A DNA stretch of 14,646 nt from an uncultured Roseburia sp. (lineage in GTDB: Bacteria > Bacillota > Clostridia > Lachnospirales > Lachnospiraceae), in contig CANDFU010000008.1 of NCBI GenBank assembly GCA_947384095.1, forward strand, positions 1 through 14,646. Direction: 5' to 3'. The position numbers and the translations under genes are program-made. This document shows, in pieces, positions 8,808 to 14,646 of the stretch. Positions within the stretch are counted from its first letter, which is position 1; every line of letters begins with the position of its first letter. Below the pieces are notes generated by a model. It did not search any database, had not been told where the DNA came from, and saw only the letters and a program-made list of their open reading frames with translations.

Positions 8808-10058
8808 ATGAACAGGGATGAAAAAATAATTTTAATCAGAAATGCGGTGGAGACGCTTGGATATTTTTCGGAACAGATTGCGGCTGAGATGAGGCGTTGC
8901 GGTTTTGACGTCTGTTTTCTCGATTATGATGCGCTGTTTGAGACGCTCGGCAGTCTGCCGTATTTCGTCCGGACCGGCAGGACGTGGCTTGTCACTTTTA
9001 ATTTTATCGGCGTAAGCGGCGAGGAGATCTTTGTCGGTGAGGACGGGCGGTATCTCTGGGAATCGTATGGCATTCAATGTCTGAATATTCTTGTCGATCA
9101 TCCGTTCTATTTCCATTCCAGGTTAAAGGAGATGCTGCCGTGGGTGACGGTTTTTTGTGTCGATCGGGAGCATGCGGCATATATCCGCCGTTTTTATCCT
9201 GGCGTCGAGGTACATTTTCTGCCATTGGCGGGAAATATGCCGCTGGAGGAGGCATGCTTTCGGCAGTCAGATGCGCAATCTGCAGATGAACGTGTCCGGG
9301 ATCTTAAGAGCGTGCTGGCATCTTACATGGCGCGGCGGTATGATCTTGTGTTCACGGCAAATTATGTGCCTCTGGAAGGAATCTCACAGAAAATAGAGCG
9401 GCTTGACCCGGAGTACCAGGCATTTTACCGCGGGATTTTAAGCGATCTGGCCGGGAATCCGGCACAGTCTGTGGATGCCGTGATGGAGCGGCACCTGACA
9501 ACGGAGCTCGGCGCGCTGCCTTATGATGAGAAACGGGCTGCGATGGCCGGAATGGCAGTGCTGGATCTGTATCTGCGGAGCTATTTCAGGGGAGAGATCA
9601 TCGGGATGCTGGCCGCGGCCGGTGTGAAGATACATGTTTTTGGCGCGGACTGGGAGAAGCTTGCGTGCCGGAAGCCGGAGAATATCATAAAAAACGGCGG
9701 ACAGACAGACTCAGCGGCCTGCCTTGCAGCGATAAGGGACGCCAGGATTTCGCTCAATCTGATGCCGTGGTTTAAGGACGGCGCGCACGACCGTATTTTT
9801 ACGTCCATGCTTCAGAAAACGGTGGCGCTCACCGATGACAGCCGCTATCTGCGGGAGGAATTTTCGGATGGAGAAGAGCTGGTGTTTTTTTCGCTGTCGG
9901 AGCGGGAGAAGCTGCCGGATCTTATTTTCGGGCTGCTTTCAGAGCCGGAGCGCGCGGTGCGGATCGCAGAAAATGGTTATTATGCAGCGCGGGGGCGGCA
10001 TACATGGCGGCAACGGACCAGGCGTCTGCTTGCAGAGATCGTTAAGCAGACGCCCTGA
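8808..10058 (+). CDS. Glycosyltransferase, CgeB/DUF3880-like GT-B type
   Basis: The protein is 416 aa, without a signal peptide or membrane helix. The N-terminal half contains NILVDHPFYFHSRL and VFCVDREHAAYIRRFYP, typical of DUF3880/CgeB-like proteins. The C-terminal half has the nucleotide-sugar side of a GT-B fold: VFGADWEKL, then LMPWFKDGAHDRIF (D324-F331 at its core) with a following DDSRYLREEF, and a terminal helix with HTWRQRTRRLL. CgeB acts in Bacillus spore outer-layer glycosylation, and related enzymes modify surface structures. Acceptor and donor cannot be read from sequence. The ATG lies four bases after the UPF0210 stop. No strong Shine-Dalgarno sequence is present, so expression probably depends on coupling to the upstream gene. 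Confidence 0.8.
   Translation: MNRDEKIILIRNAVETLGYFSEQIAAEMRRCGFDVCFLDYDALFETLGSLPYFVRTGRTWLVTFNFIGVSGEEIFVGEDGRYLWESYGIQCLNILVDHPFYFHSRLKEMLPWVTVFCVDREHAAYIRRFYPGVEVHFLPLAGNMPLEEACFRQSDAQSADERVRDLKSVLASYMARRYDLVFTANYVPLEGISQKIERLDPEYQAFYRGILSDLAGNPAQSVDAVMERHLTTELGALPYDEKRAAMAGMAVLDLYLRSYFRGEIIGMLAAAGVKIHVFGADWEKLACRKPENIIKNGGQTDSAACLAAIRDARISLNLMPWFKDGAHDRIFTSMLQKTVALTDDSRYLREEFSDGEELVFFSLSEREKLPDLIFGLLSEPERAVRIAENGYYAARGRHTWRQRTRRLLAEIVKQTP
10021..10054. terminator. 11-bp perfect inverted repeat at the end of the glycosyltransferase gene
   Basis: GGCGTCTGCTT (10021-10031) is the exact reverse complement of AAGCAGACGCC (10044-10054), with a 12-base loop. It lies in the last codons of the glycosyltransferase gene, just before its TGA at 10056-10058. 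It sits between two convergent genes whose ends are only five bases apart. A run of six to seven T follows on the + strand only after 12 bases (from 10067), so this is not a textbook intrinsic terminator. It may act as a weak terminator or as a 3'-end stabiliser. Confidence 0.4.
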
Positions 10059-10063
10059 TCGTG

Positions 10064-10495
10064 TCATTTTTTCCGGCTGTTCCGCAGTATGTGAAAAATG
10101 CGGTATTCATAGTAGACGGTCACCGGGAGTATCAGCAGGGCGACAATCAGGCGGTATCCCGGATCCATCTCAATGCCAAGTACGTCGCAGACGCTGGTAA
10201 AGAAAAGGCTGATAACGATAATCAGCTTGATCAGACGCACCATGCGTACGGTATATATCCGGATTCTGCCGCTGCAGACCTGGGCGGGGAGGTTATTCAC
10301 CCGTTCCGGATAGCGCTGCAACAGTGTGAGTCCGACGTATACAAGAAGCATTGCCGCGATATTGATGATCAGACTTAAGGGCGACACTGCGTATATGGCT
10401 CCGTAATAGATCTGAAGCCCGAGATAAAGGGCGGCGGTTACGATCCCGATCGCTTCCAGCATCTGTTCGAATATTGACATCTCATTTTTTTTCAT
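10064..10495 (-). CDS. Small four-helix membrane protein, function unknown
   Basis: I do not recognise a family. The 143-aa product begins MKKNEMSIFEQMLEAIG. It has four hydrophobic stretches: IVTAALYLGLQIYYGAIYAV, SLIINIAAMLLVYVGLTLL, LIKLIIVISLFFTSVCDVLG and YRLIVALLILPVTVYYEY. It ends in a basic tail, RNSRKK. A basic loop (about residues 72-89) lies between helices 2 and 3, so both ends and that loop are probably cytoplasmic. The frame is open further upstream to 10615, but that extension overlaps the glycosylase gene and is hydrophilic and non-conserved in look. The ATG at 10495 has AGGGGG (10503-10508 on the complement) seven bases before it and is chosen as the start. The gene follows the glycosylase gene on the same strand, 73 bases away. 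Confidence 0.75.
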   Translation of the reverse strand: MKKNEMSIFEQMLEAIGIVTAALYLGLQIYYGAIYAVSPLSLIINIAAMLLVYVGLTLLQRYPERVNNLPAQVCSGRIRIYTVRMVRLIKLIIVISLFFTSVCDVLGIEMDPGYRLIVALLILPVTVYYEYRIFHILRNSRKK

Positions 10496-10568
10496 GAAAT
10501 TTCCCCCTGTTTCCGATCCCGTCATTGTATGCCGATCCTGATTTCCGCGCCGTTTTTCGCGTAAACGG

Positions 10569-11075
10569 CTAAGGGCGGGAACGGGCGGCAGTGAGTTCGG
10601 ATTTCCATACTTCAACCAGCCGCTTTGCGCTGCAGGCTGCGTTGGCAGGGCTGGTGGACGGTAGTTTTACGACCTCGGGCCAGCCTTCTTTCCTGCAGTA
10701 TTTCAAAAAGAGACGATAGGCCTTGTCTCCGTTGGCACAGATTTTTCGGATATCTGCCGTCTTTAAAATGACGTTCATGTCATTCGCCGTCACATTCCGG
10801 ATGGAACTGTCTGAGGAGCCGATGATGTCGCAGGACGCGATAACGTCCCAGACGGCAATGTGGTTTCGCAGCAGAAACTGCTTTTTCTCTTCGATGGTTC
10901 CTGGAATTGGTTCGTTAAAAATGTCTGCGGTCACCTTCCAGAAACGATTTTGCGGATGTCCGTAGTAAAACTGGTTTTCCCGTGATTTTACGGAGGGGAA
11001 AGAACCCAGGATCAGGATGTCTGAATTATGGTCGAAGACCGGCTCAAAGGTGTGAAAAACGTGAGTGTATTCCAT
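10569..11075 (-). CDS. DNA-deoxyinosine glycosylase (family 6 UDG, HDG)
   Basis: The 168-aa protein matches family 6 of the uracil-DNA glycosylase superfamily. These enzymes excise hypoxanthine (deaminated adenine) to start base excision repair. The signature stretch is LILGSFPSVKSREN (about 21-34), followed by QFYYGHPQNRFW (35-46). The Asn in HPQNRFW is the likely active-site residue. The second conserved motif, LPSTSPANA (138-146), corresponds to the DNA-binding loop of the superfamily. The start has GGAGG five bases upstream (11081-11085 on the complement). Its stop codon forms the edge of a 7-bp hairpin (10549-10569), which has no T-run on this strand. The promoter should lie in the divergent gap beyond 11085. 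Confidence 0.92.
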   Translation of the reverse strand: MEYTHVFHTFEPVFDHNSDILILGSFPSVKSRENQFYYGHPQNRFWKVTADIFNEPIPGTIEEKKQFLLRNHIAVWDVIASCDIIGSSDSSIRNVTANDMNVILKTADIRKICANGDKAYRLFLKYCRKEGWPEVVKLPSTSPANAACSAKRLVEVWKSELTAARSRP

Positions 11076-11376
11076 GGCGTCCTCCGTGATGCTATGTGCC
11101 GTGCCTTTGAGAGGTGGATTGCTTCCGGTGAGGGGATTTGCAAAGAGACACGGCGGATGATATATTATAGAATACTATATTTTTGTGATTTGTGGAAGAC
11201 GGTTTTTTTGCCAGGCGATAACTGGGGGATGTACACAGCCCGTTTTGCAGTCTGGCGCGTACACGGATCTCACGATTGAAACATCAGAAGCACTTTTATC
11301 AGGAAAAAAGCGTATTTACATTTATGCCGGGAGAAACGTATAATGAGACATACGCAAAAACAGGAGGAAGTTTGGA
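11076..11376. other. Divergent intergenic region between the glycosylase and transporter genes
   Basis: This 301-base gap separates two genes read outwards. It contains the glycosylase ribosome binding site at one end and the transporter promoter and ribosome binding site at the other. In the middle is an AT-rich patch (about 11159-11190) with TATAAT-like hexamers on both strands, including TTGCAA (11138-11143) 17 bases before TATATT (11161-11166) on the + strand. TATAAT on the complement at the same patch may serve the glycosylase, but no good -35 was found. I see no convincing small gene or riboswitch. Confidence 0.5.
11315..11344 (+). promoter_or_regulatory. Near-consensus sigma-A promoter of the NSS transporter gene
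   Basis: TTTACA (11315-11320) and a perfect TATAAT (11339-11344) are 18 bases apart. Transcription would start near 11351, giving a leader of about 26 bases. AGGAGG (11362-11367) lies nine bases before the ATG at 11377. The fit of promoter, leader length and ribosome binding site is good. No operator is evident. Confidence 0.7.
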
Positions 11377-12771
11377 ATGGTGACAAAGAAAAAAGGCGGA
11401 TTCAGCAGTTCTATCGGGTTTGTACTTTCGGCGGCGGGCAGCGCGGTAGGCGTGGGGAATATCTGGCGCTTTCCTTATCTGGCGGCGCAGGACGGCGGAG
11501 GCCTGTTTCTGCTGGTGTATCTGGGGCTTGTTTTGACGTTTGGTTTTACGCTGCTGGCTACTGATATCGCGCTGGGGCGAAGGACGGGGAAAAACGCATT
11601 GAATGCGTTCGGGTCGCTGCATCCGAAGTGGGGATTCCTGGGAAAAATGACGTTTTTAGTCCCTGCCATTATTATGACATATTACTCGGTGATCGGAGGG
11701 TGGATTACCAGATATATGGTGGTTTATCTGACCGGACAGGGGAAGGCGGCAGCGCAGGACGGATATTTTACTTCTTTTATCACATCAAAAGCGGCGCCCG
11801 TCATGTTTATGCTGCTGTTTCTGGCAGTGACTGCGTTTATCGTATATTCCGGTGTGGAGGAGGGGATTGAGCGTTTTTCAAAGCTGGTCATGCCCGGGCT
11901 GATTTTTCTGATTATCGGGATCGCGGCCTTCTCACTGACGTTAAGACATACGGATGCGTCGGGGAAGGTGCGCACAGGACTTATGGGGCTGGCCGTTTAT
12001 CTGGTGCCGGATCTTACCGGACTTACGTTTTCCCGGTTTTTAAAGATTCTTCTGGACGCGATGAGCCAGTTATTCTTTTCTCTTAGCGTGTCCATGGGAA
12101 TTATGATTACATACGGCTCCTATGTAAAAAAGGATGTAAACCTGAACCGTTCCATCAGCCAGATCGAGCTGTTTGATACGGGAGTGGCATTGCTGGCCGG
12201 AATGATGATTATCCCTGCCGTCTATGTGTTTTCCGGAACGGAAGGGATGGCCCAGGGACCCAGTCTGATGTTTGTCTCCCTGCCCAAGGTGTTTGACGCC
12301 ATGGGAGGTGTGGGAACCGTGGTCGGGATTGCATTTTTCCTTATGGTGGCGGTTGCGGCGCTCACATCCTGTGTCTCCGTGATGGAGACGCTGGTGGCGA
12401 ACTGTATGGAACTTTTTCATGCGCCCCGCAAAAAGACAAGCCTCGTCATCGGGATTCTTTCAGCTGTCTCGGCTGTTCTGATCTGTCTTGGCTACAATGT
12501 CCTTTATTTTGAGCTTCCGCTGCCCAACGGGCAGACGGGACAGCTGCTGGATGTGATGGATTATGTGAGCAACAGTTTTCTGCTGCCGCTGATCTGTCTT
12601 CTGACCTGTATCTTTGTGGGATGGGTCATTAAGCCGGACTGGATTGCGGAAGAGATGGAAACGGGGGGTTATACGTTCCGGCGCAAAAAGATTTATGCGG
12701 TCATCATCCGCTATATCGCGCCGGTTGTGATGACAGTCATCTTTCTGCAGTCTACCGGGTGTCTGCGGTGA
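11377..12771 (+). CDS. Sodium-dependent transporter, NSS/SNF family
   Basis: This 464-aa integral membrane protein is of the LeuT-fold neurotransmitter:sodium symporter family, probably importing an amino acid with Na+. The TM1 signature GSAVGVGNIWRFPY (21-34) keeps the Na+ ligands A23 and N28 and the gate Arg R31. Tyrosines in TM3 (TYYS, 101-104) and T330-S331 in TM8, a sodium-2 site in LeuT, are also present. The unwound part of TM6 reads SLSVSM (235-240), where LeuT has TLSLGF. The two differences, Ser for Gly and Met for Phe, line the substrate pocket and suggest a specificity unlike LeuT. I count 11 hydrophobic helices, the usual number in many bacterial members such as MhsT, against 12 in LeuT. 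The substrate cannot be named. The gene has its own promoter, and the esterase follows 93 bases downstream. Confidence 0.95.
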   Translation: MVTKKKGGFSSSIGFVLSAAGSAVGVGNIWRFPYLAAQDGGGLFLLVYLGLVLTFGFTLLATDIALGRRTGKNALNAFGSLHPKWGFLGKMTFLVPAIIMTYYSVIGGWITRYMVVYLTGQGKAAAQDGYFTSFITSKAAPVMFMLLFLAVTAFIVYSGVEEGIERFSKLVMPGLIFLIIGIAAFSLTLRHTDASGKVRTGLMGLAVYLVPDLTGLTFSRFLKILLDAMSQLFFSLSVSMGIMITYGSYVKKDVNLNRSISQIELFDTGVALLAGMMIIPAVYVFSGTEGMAQGPSLMFVSLPKVFDAMGGVGTVVGIAFFLMVAVAALTSCVSVMETLVANCMELFHAPRKKTSLVIGILSAVSAVLICLGYNVLYFELPLPNGQTGQLLDVMDYVSNSFLLPLICLLTCIFVGWVIKPDWIAEEMETGGYTFRRKKIYAVIIRYIAPVVMTVIFLQSTGCLR

Positions 12772-12864
12772 GGCGGGGCTGCCGGGGCAGTCGGAAACAG
12801 ATAAAAATGTATGCGGCGCCGTGCCGGTTCCGGGCATGCGCACTGTGGAATGGAGGATAAGAAT

Positions 12865-13647
12865 ATGGCAAGAATAAACTGCAATTTTTTCTCTTACTCG
12901 CTGGGATATCCGGTGGATATTCAGATCATACTGCCGAGCTTAAGTCCCTGTGACATGGATCGCGGGGAGGCGCTTTCGCATTCCGTAAAATGGAAATATC
13001 CCGTGTTGTACCTGCTTCACGGGCACGGGAACGACTATCTGTGCTGGAGCCGCTTTACGTCGATGGAGCGCTACGTGGAGGAGCGCCGGATTGCGGCTGT
13101 GACCTGCTCTGTGGGGAATAAGGCGTATATGAACGCAGAGTACGGGGAGCGGTATTTTGACTTTGTCGAAAAGGAGCTGCCGGAATTTGTCCTGGCAAAC
13201 TTCCCTGTTTCCGACAGGCCCGAGGATACATACCTGGCAGGGCTGTCGATGGGCGGTTACGGGACGCTTGCGCATGGACTGACGCATCCCCGTTCTTACC
13301 GCGCAATCGGAGCATTCTCTCCGGCGACCGTTTATGTGGAAGGAGCAGAAGAGCGGCTGGGGCATACGCTGCCCCCTGCCGTCGACCTGTACGCGGCGTT
13401 AAAGACATGCCTGGCGGAAGGGAGAAAGCTTCCCGATCTCTTTTTGTGCGTCGGCAGGAACGATTTTTTGTATGAAGGCGTGGCGGAGTTTCACCGGTAT
13501 CTGACGGAAAAAGGGATTGCGCACCGGTATGACGAGGTGGCGGGCTATGAGCATGAATGGGCTTTCTGGGATATGGAACTGCCGGCTTTCCTGGACTGGC
13601 TGCCAAGGACGGACGCGTATCGGGAGATGGAACTGCACAAAATGTAA
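12865..13647 (+). CDS. Esterase of the alpha/beta-hydrolase fold (FrmB/EstA-like)
   Basis: The 260-aa protein matches the putative esterase family that includes tributyrin esterase EstA and S-formylglutathione hydrolase. The oxyanion-hole segment is YLLHGHGNDYLCWSR. The nucleophile elbow GLSMGG places the catalytic Ser at residue 128. D200 (in VGRNDFLYEG) and H230 (in GYEHEWAFWD) complete a plausible triad. No signal peptide is present, so it is probably cytosolic. The frame is open upstream to 12811, with ATGs at 12811 and 12850. The ATG at 12865 is chosen because GGAGG (12852-12856) precedes it by eight bases and because homology begins with MARINCNFFS. The true substrate is unknown; short-chain acyl esters are likely. 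It may share a transcript with the transporter. Confidence 0.88.
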   Translation: MARINCNFFSYSLGYPVDIQIILPSLSPCDMDRGEALSHSVKWKYPVLYLLHGHGNDYLCWSRFTSMERYVEERRIAAVTCSVGNKAYMNAEYGERYFDFVEKELPEFVLANFPVSDRPEDTYLAGLSMGGYGTLAHGLTHPRSYRAIGAFSPATVYVEGAEERLGHTLPPAVDLYAALKTCLAEGRKLPDLFLCVGRNDFLYEGVAEFHRYLTEKGIAHRYDEVAGYEHEWAFWDMELPAFLDWLPRTDAYREMELHKM

Positions 13648-13701
13648 CAAAAGGAATCGCATGGTCTGACAGAAGGCCCCTCTATTGTCGTTTTTACTAC
13701 A

Positions 13702-13710
13702 TGATATAAT
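13702..13710 (+). promoter_or_regulatory. Extended -10 promoter upstream of spo0A
   Basis: TGATATAAT (13702-13710) is a perfect extended -10 element (TGnTATAAT). No clear -35 is present at 16-18 bases, which extended -10 promoters can tolerate. A second candidate, TGGACA (13720-13725) with a 16-base gap to TATGAT (13742-13747), lies just downstream. Either would transcribe spo0A with a leader of about 135 to 170 bases. I searched for a sigma-H promoter, which drives spo0A induction in Bacillus, and found no good match. Confidence 0.55.
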
Positions 13711-13769
13711 GTAATTCGCTGGACATTTTTCTCAGATATGTTATGATAAAACAAATGATAACAGTAGGA

Positions 13770-13778
13770 GATGTCAAA
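13770..13778 (+). promoter_or_regulatory. Spo0A-box-like site 1
   Basis: GATGTCAAA carries the full seven-base core TGTCRAA of the Spo0A binding consensus TTTGTCRAA (7 of 9 overall). It lies downstream of both candidate promoters and upstream of spo0A, so bound Spo0A could affect its own transcription. Predicted by eye only. Confidence 0.45.
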
Positions 13779-13818
13779 GGTAGGGAGAAGGGAGGAATCG
13801 CACCACTTAACGACGTTC

Positions 13819-13827
13819 TTCGACAAA
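13819..13827 (-). promoter_or_regulatory. Spo0A box 2, perfect consensus
   Basis: On the complementary strand the sequence reads TTTGTCGAA, which matches the Spo0A box consensus TTTGTCRAA at all nine positions. It lies 62 bases before the spo0A start, inside the probable leader. Its position in front of the gene for its own binding protein makes it a strong autoregulation candidate. Confidence 0.65.
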
Positions 13828-13848
13828 AAAGGAGACAGGGGAAAACGT

Positions 13849-13887
13849 ATGATCAAATGGCAAGTTATTTGTCATAGGAGGGGCTAA
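13849..13887 (+). CDS. Possible 12-codon leader peptide upstream of spo0A
   Basis: A short frame [12 protein letters not shown] starts at ATG 13849 and ends with TAA at 13885-13887, one base before the spo0A ATG. A weak Shine-Dalgarno-like AGGGG precedes it by about seven bases. The frame covers the spo0A ribosome binding site (AGGAGG, 13876-13881), so translation through it could influence spo0A initiation. Frames of this length arise often by chance, and no homologue can be checked here. Confidence 0.25.
   Translation: MIKWQVICHRRG
13868..13876 (+). promoter_or_regulatory. Spo0A-box-like site 3
   Basis: TTTGTCATA matches the Spo0A box consensus TTTGTCRAA at eight of nine positions. It abuts the spo0A Shine-Dalgarno sequence. 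Its centre is 49 bp from that of site 2, which in turn is 49 bp from site 1. Confidence 0.4.
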
Positions 13888-13888
13888 A

Positions 13889-14646
13889 ATGGAAAAACTG
13901 AATGTTGCGATTGCGGATGATAATGAGAGAATGCTGCGATTATTAGGGGAAATTATCGAAAGCGATGAAGCGCTTAATGTGATTGGAACCGCGAAAGATG
14001 GGGAAGAAGCATATAATGTTATTAAAGCCATGGAACCAGACGTAGTCCTTTTAGACATTGTCATGCCCAAGCTTGACGGGCTGGGGGTACTTGACCGTGT
14101 AAATCATGACAAGACAATCAAAAAACATCCCACCTTTATCATGATAAGCGCGATCGGACAGGAAAAGATCACAGAGGATGCGTTTAATCTTGGGGCGGAT
14201 TATTATATTATGAAACCGTTTGACAATGATATGGTTTTAAGCCGGATCAAACGTGCGGGAGCTGATGCGGTGAACCCCAGACAGGAGACGCGCAAAGTCA
14301 ATGCATATGAGAAAGCGGACAGCCAGCAGGAGCGCAATCTGGAATCCGACGTCACGGAGATCATTCATGAGATCGGAGTCCCTGCCCATATCAAAGGATA
14401 CCAGTATCTGCGGGACGCCATCGTGATGTCGGTCAATGATATGGAAATGCTCAATTCCATCACCAAAATCCTGTATCCTACGATCGCAAAAAAGTATCAG
14501 ACGACGTCGAGCCGGGTGGAACGGGCGATCCGTCACGCGATTGAGGTTGCGTGGAGCAGGGGGAAGATGGACACGATTGACGATATGTTTGGCTATACCA
14601 TTCACAACGGAAAAGGAAAACCGACCAACTCCGAATTTATTGCACT
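13889..14646 (+). CDS. spo0A: Stage 0 sporulation protein A, master response regulator (3' end missing)
   Basis: 252 codons are present and the frame is still open at the window edge. About 15 residues should be missing compared with Bacillus Spo0A (267 aa). The receiver domain (about 1-125) has the acidic pocket D10/D11, the phosphoacceptor D56 (in [11 protein letters not shown]), S87 and K109 (in [10 protein letters not shown]). A linker of about 25 residues leads to the Spo0A-type DNA-binding domain (from about 150). That domain contains [18 protein letters not shown] and the recognition helix [20 protein letters not shown]. Phosphorylated Spo0A dimerises and binds 0A boxes to start sporulation. 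The start has AGGAGG (13876-13881) seven bases upstream. The adjacent upstream gene is an esterase, not spoIVB as in many spore-formers. Confidence 0.97.
   Translation, partial: MEKLNVAIADDNERMLRLLGEIIESDEALNVIGTAKDGEEAYNVIKAMEPDVVLLDIVMPKLDGLGVLDRVNHDKTIKKHPTFIMISAIGQEKITEDAFNLGADYYIMKPFDNDMVLSRIKRAGADAVNPRQETRKVNAYEKADSQQERNLESDVTEIIHEIGVPAHIKGYQYLRDAIVMSVNDMEMLNSITKILYPTIAKKYQTTSSRVERAIRHAIEVAWSRGKMDTIDDMFGYTIHNGKGKPTNSEFIA

Noticed and set aside
10549-10569. 7-bp hairpin GCCGTTT/AAACGGC just after the glycosylase stop
   Set aside because: No T-run follows on the transcribed strand, the stem is short, and the next gene in the same direction is close. Not called as a terminator.
10496-10615. 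40-residue N-terminal extension of the small membrane protein
   Set aside because: It would overlap the end of the glycosylase gene and has no supporting ribosome binding site, whereas the ATG at 10495 has AGGGGG at ideal distance.
11028-11279. 83-aa + strand frame in the glycosylase-transporter gap
   Set aside because: It begins antisense to the start of the glycosylase gene, lacks a convincing ribosome binding site, and runs through AT-rich promoter-like sequence.
13650-13680. Sigma-H-like -35 (AAAGGAAT) upstream of spo0A
   Set aside because: No GAAT-type -10 element lies 11-12 bases downstream; the nearest is GAAGG, so the match is incomplete.

Overview
The window looks like a chromosomal segment of an endospore-forming member of the Clostridia, most likely a Lachnospiraceae-type gut Firmicute. 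The evidence is a Spo0A gene at the right edge, a Gram-positive-style DNA polymerase I with a degenerate proofreading domain, strong AGGAGG-type ribosome binding sites, and the paired ACT-domain (UPF0237) and PFL-like (UPF0210) genes. No mobile element, CRISPR array, rRNA or tRNA was seen. Genus cannot be assigned from sequence reading alone.

Region 1 (1-10058, all + strand) is a compact run of mostly housekeeping genes. It starts with the last 23 codons of a probable long-form Xaa-Pro aminopeptidase. Then come polA, coaE, a large FtsA-like actin-fold protein (903 aa), the metallo-beta-lactamase-fold protein WalJ/YycJ, a small ACT-domain protein, its usual UPF0210 partner, and a CgeB-type glycosyltransferase. 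Gaps are 1 to 64 bases, so these are probably co-transcribed. A good sigma-A-like promoter lies in the polA-coaE gap. An 11-bp perfect inverted repeat closes the run at the end of the glycosyltransferase gene.

Region 2 (10064-11075, - strand) holds a hypoxanthine/uracil-type DNA glycosylase gene followed by a small four-helix membrane protein of unknown function. Region 3 (11377-13647, + strand) has an 11-helix sodium-dependent NSS/SNF-family transporter with a near-consensus promoter, then an esterase of the FrmB/EstA type.

Region 4 (13648-14646) is the spo0A locus. Its leader carries an extended -10 promoter, a second possible promoter, and three Spo0A-box-like sites whose centres are 49 bp apart. 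It also has a 12-codon upstream reading frame that ends one base before the spo0A start. The spo0A gene itself is cut by the window edge.

The most unusual items are two. The FtsA-like protein has an elongated tail made of beta-grasp-like modules and a GTDFREP-type 9-residue repeat tract that contains a recent 135-bp internal duplication. The spo0A leader has regularly spaced 0A boxes.
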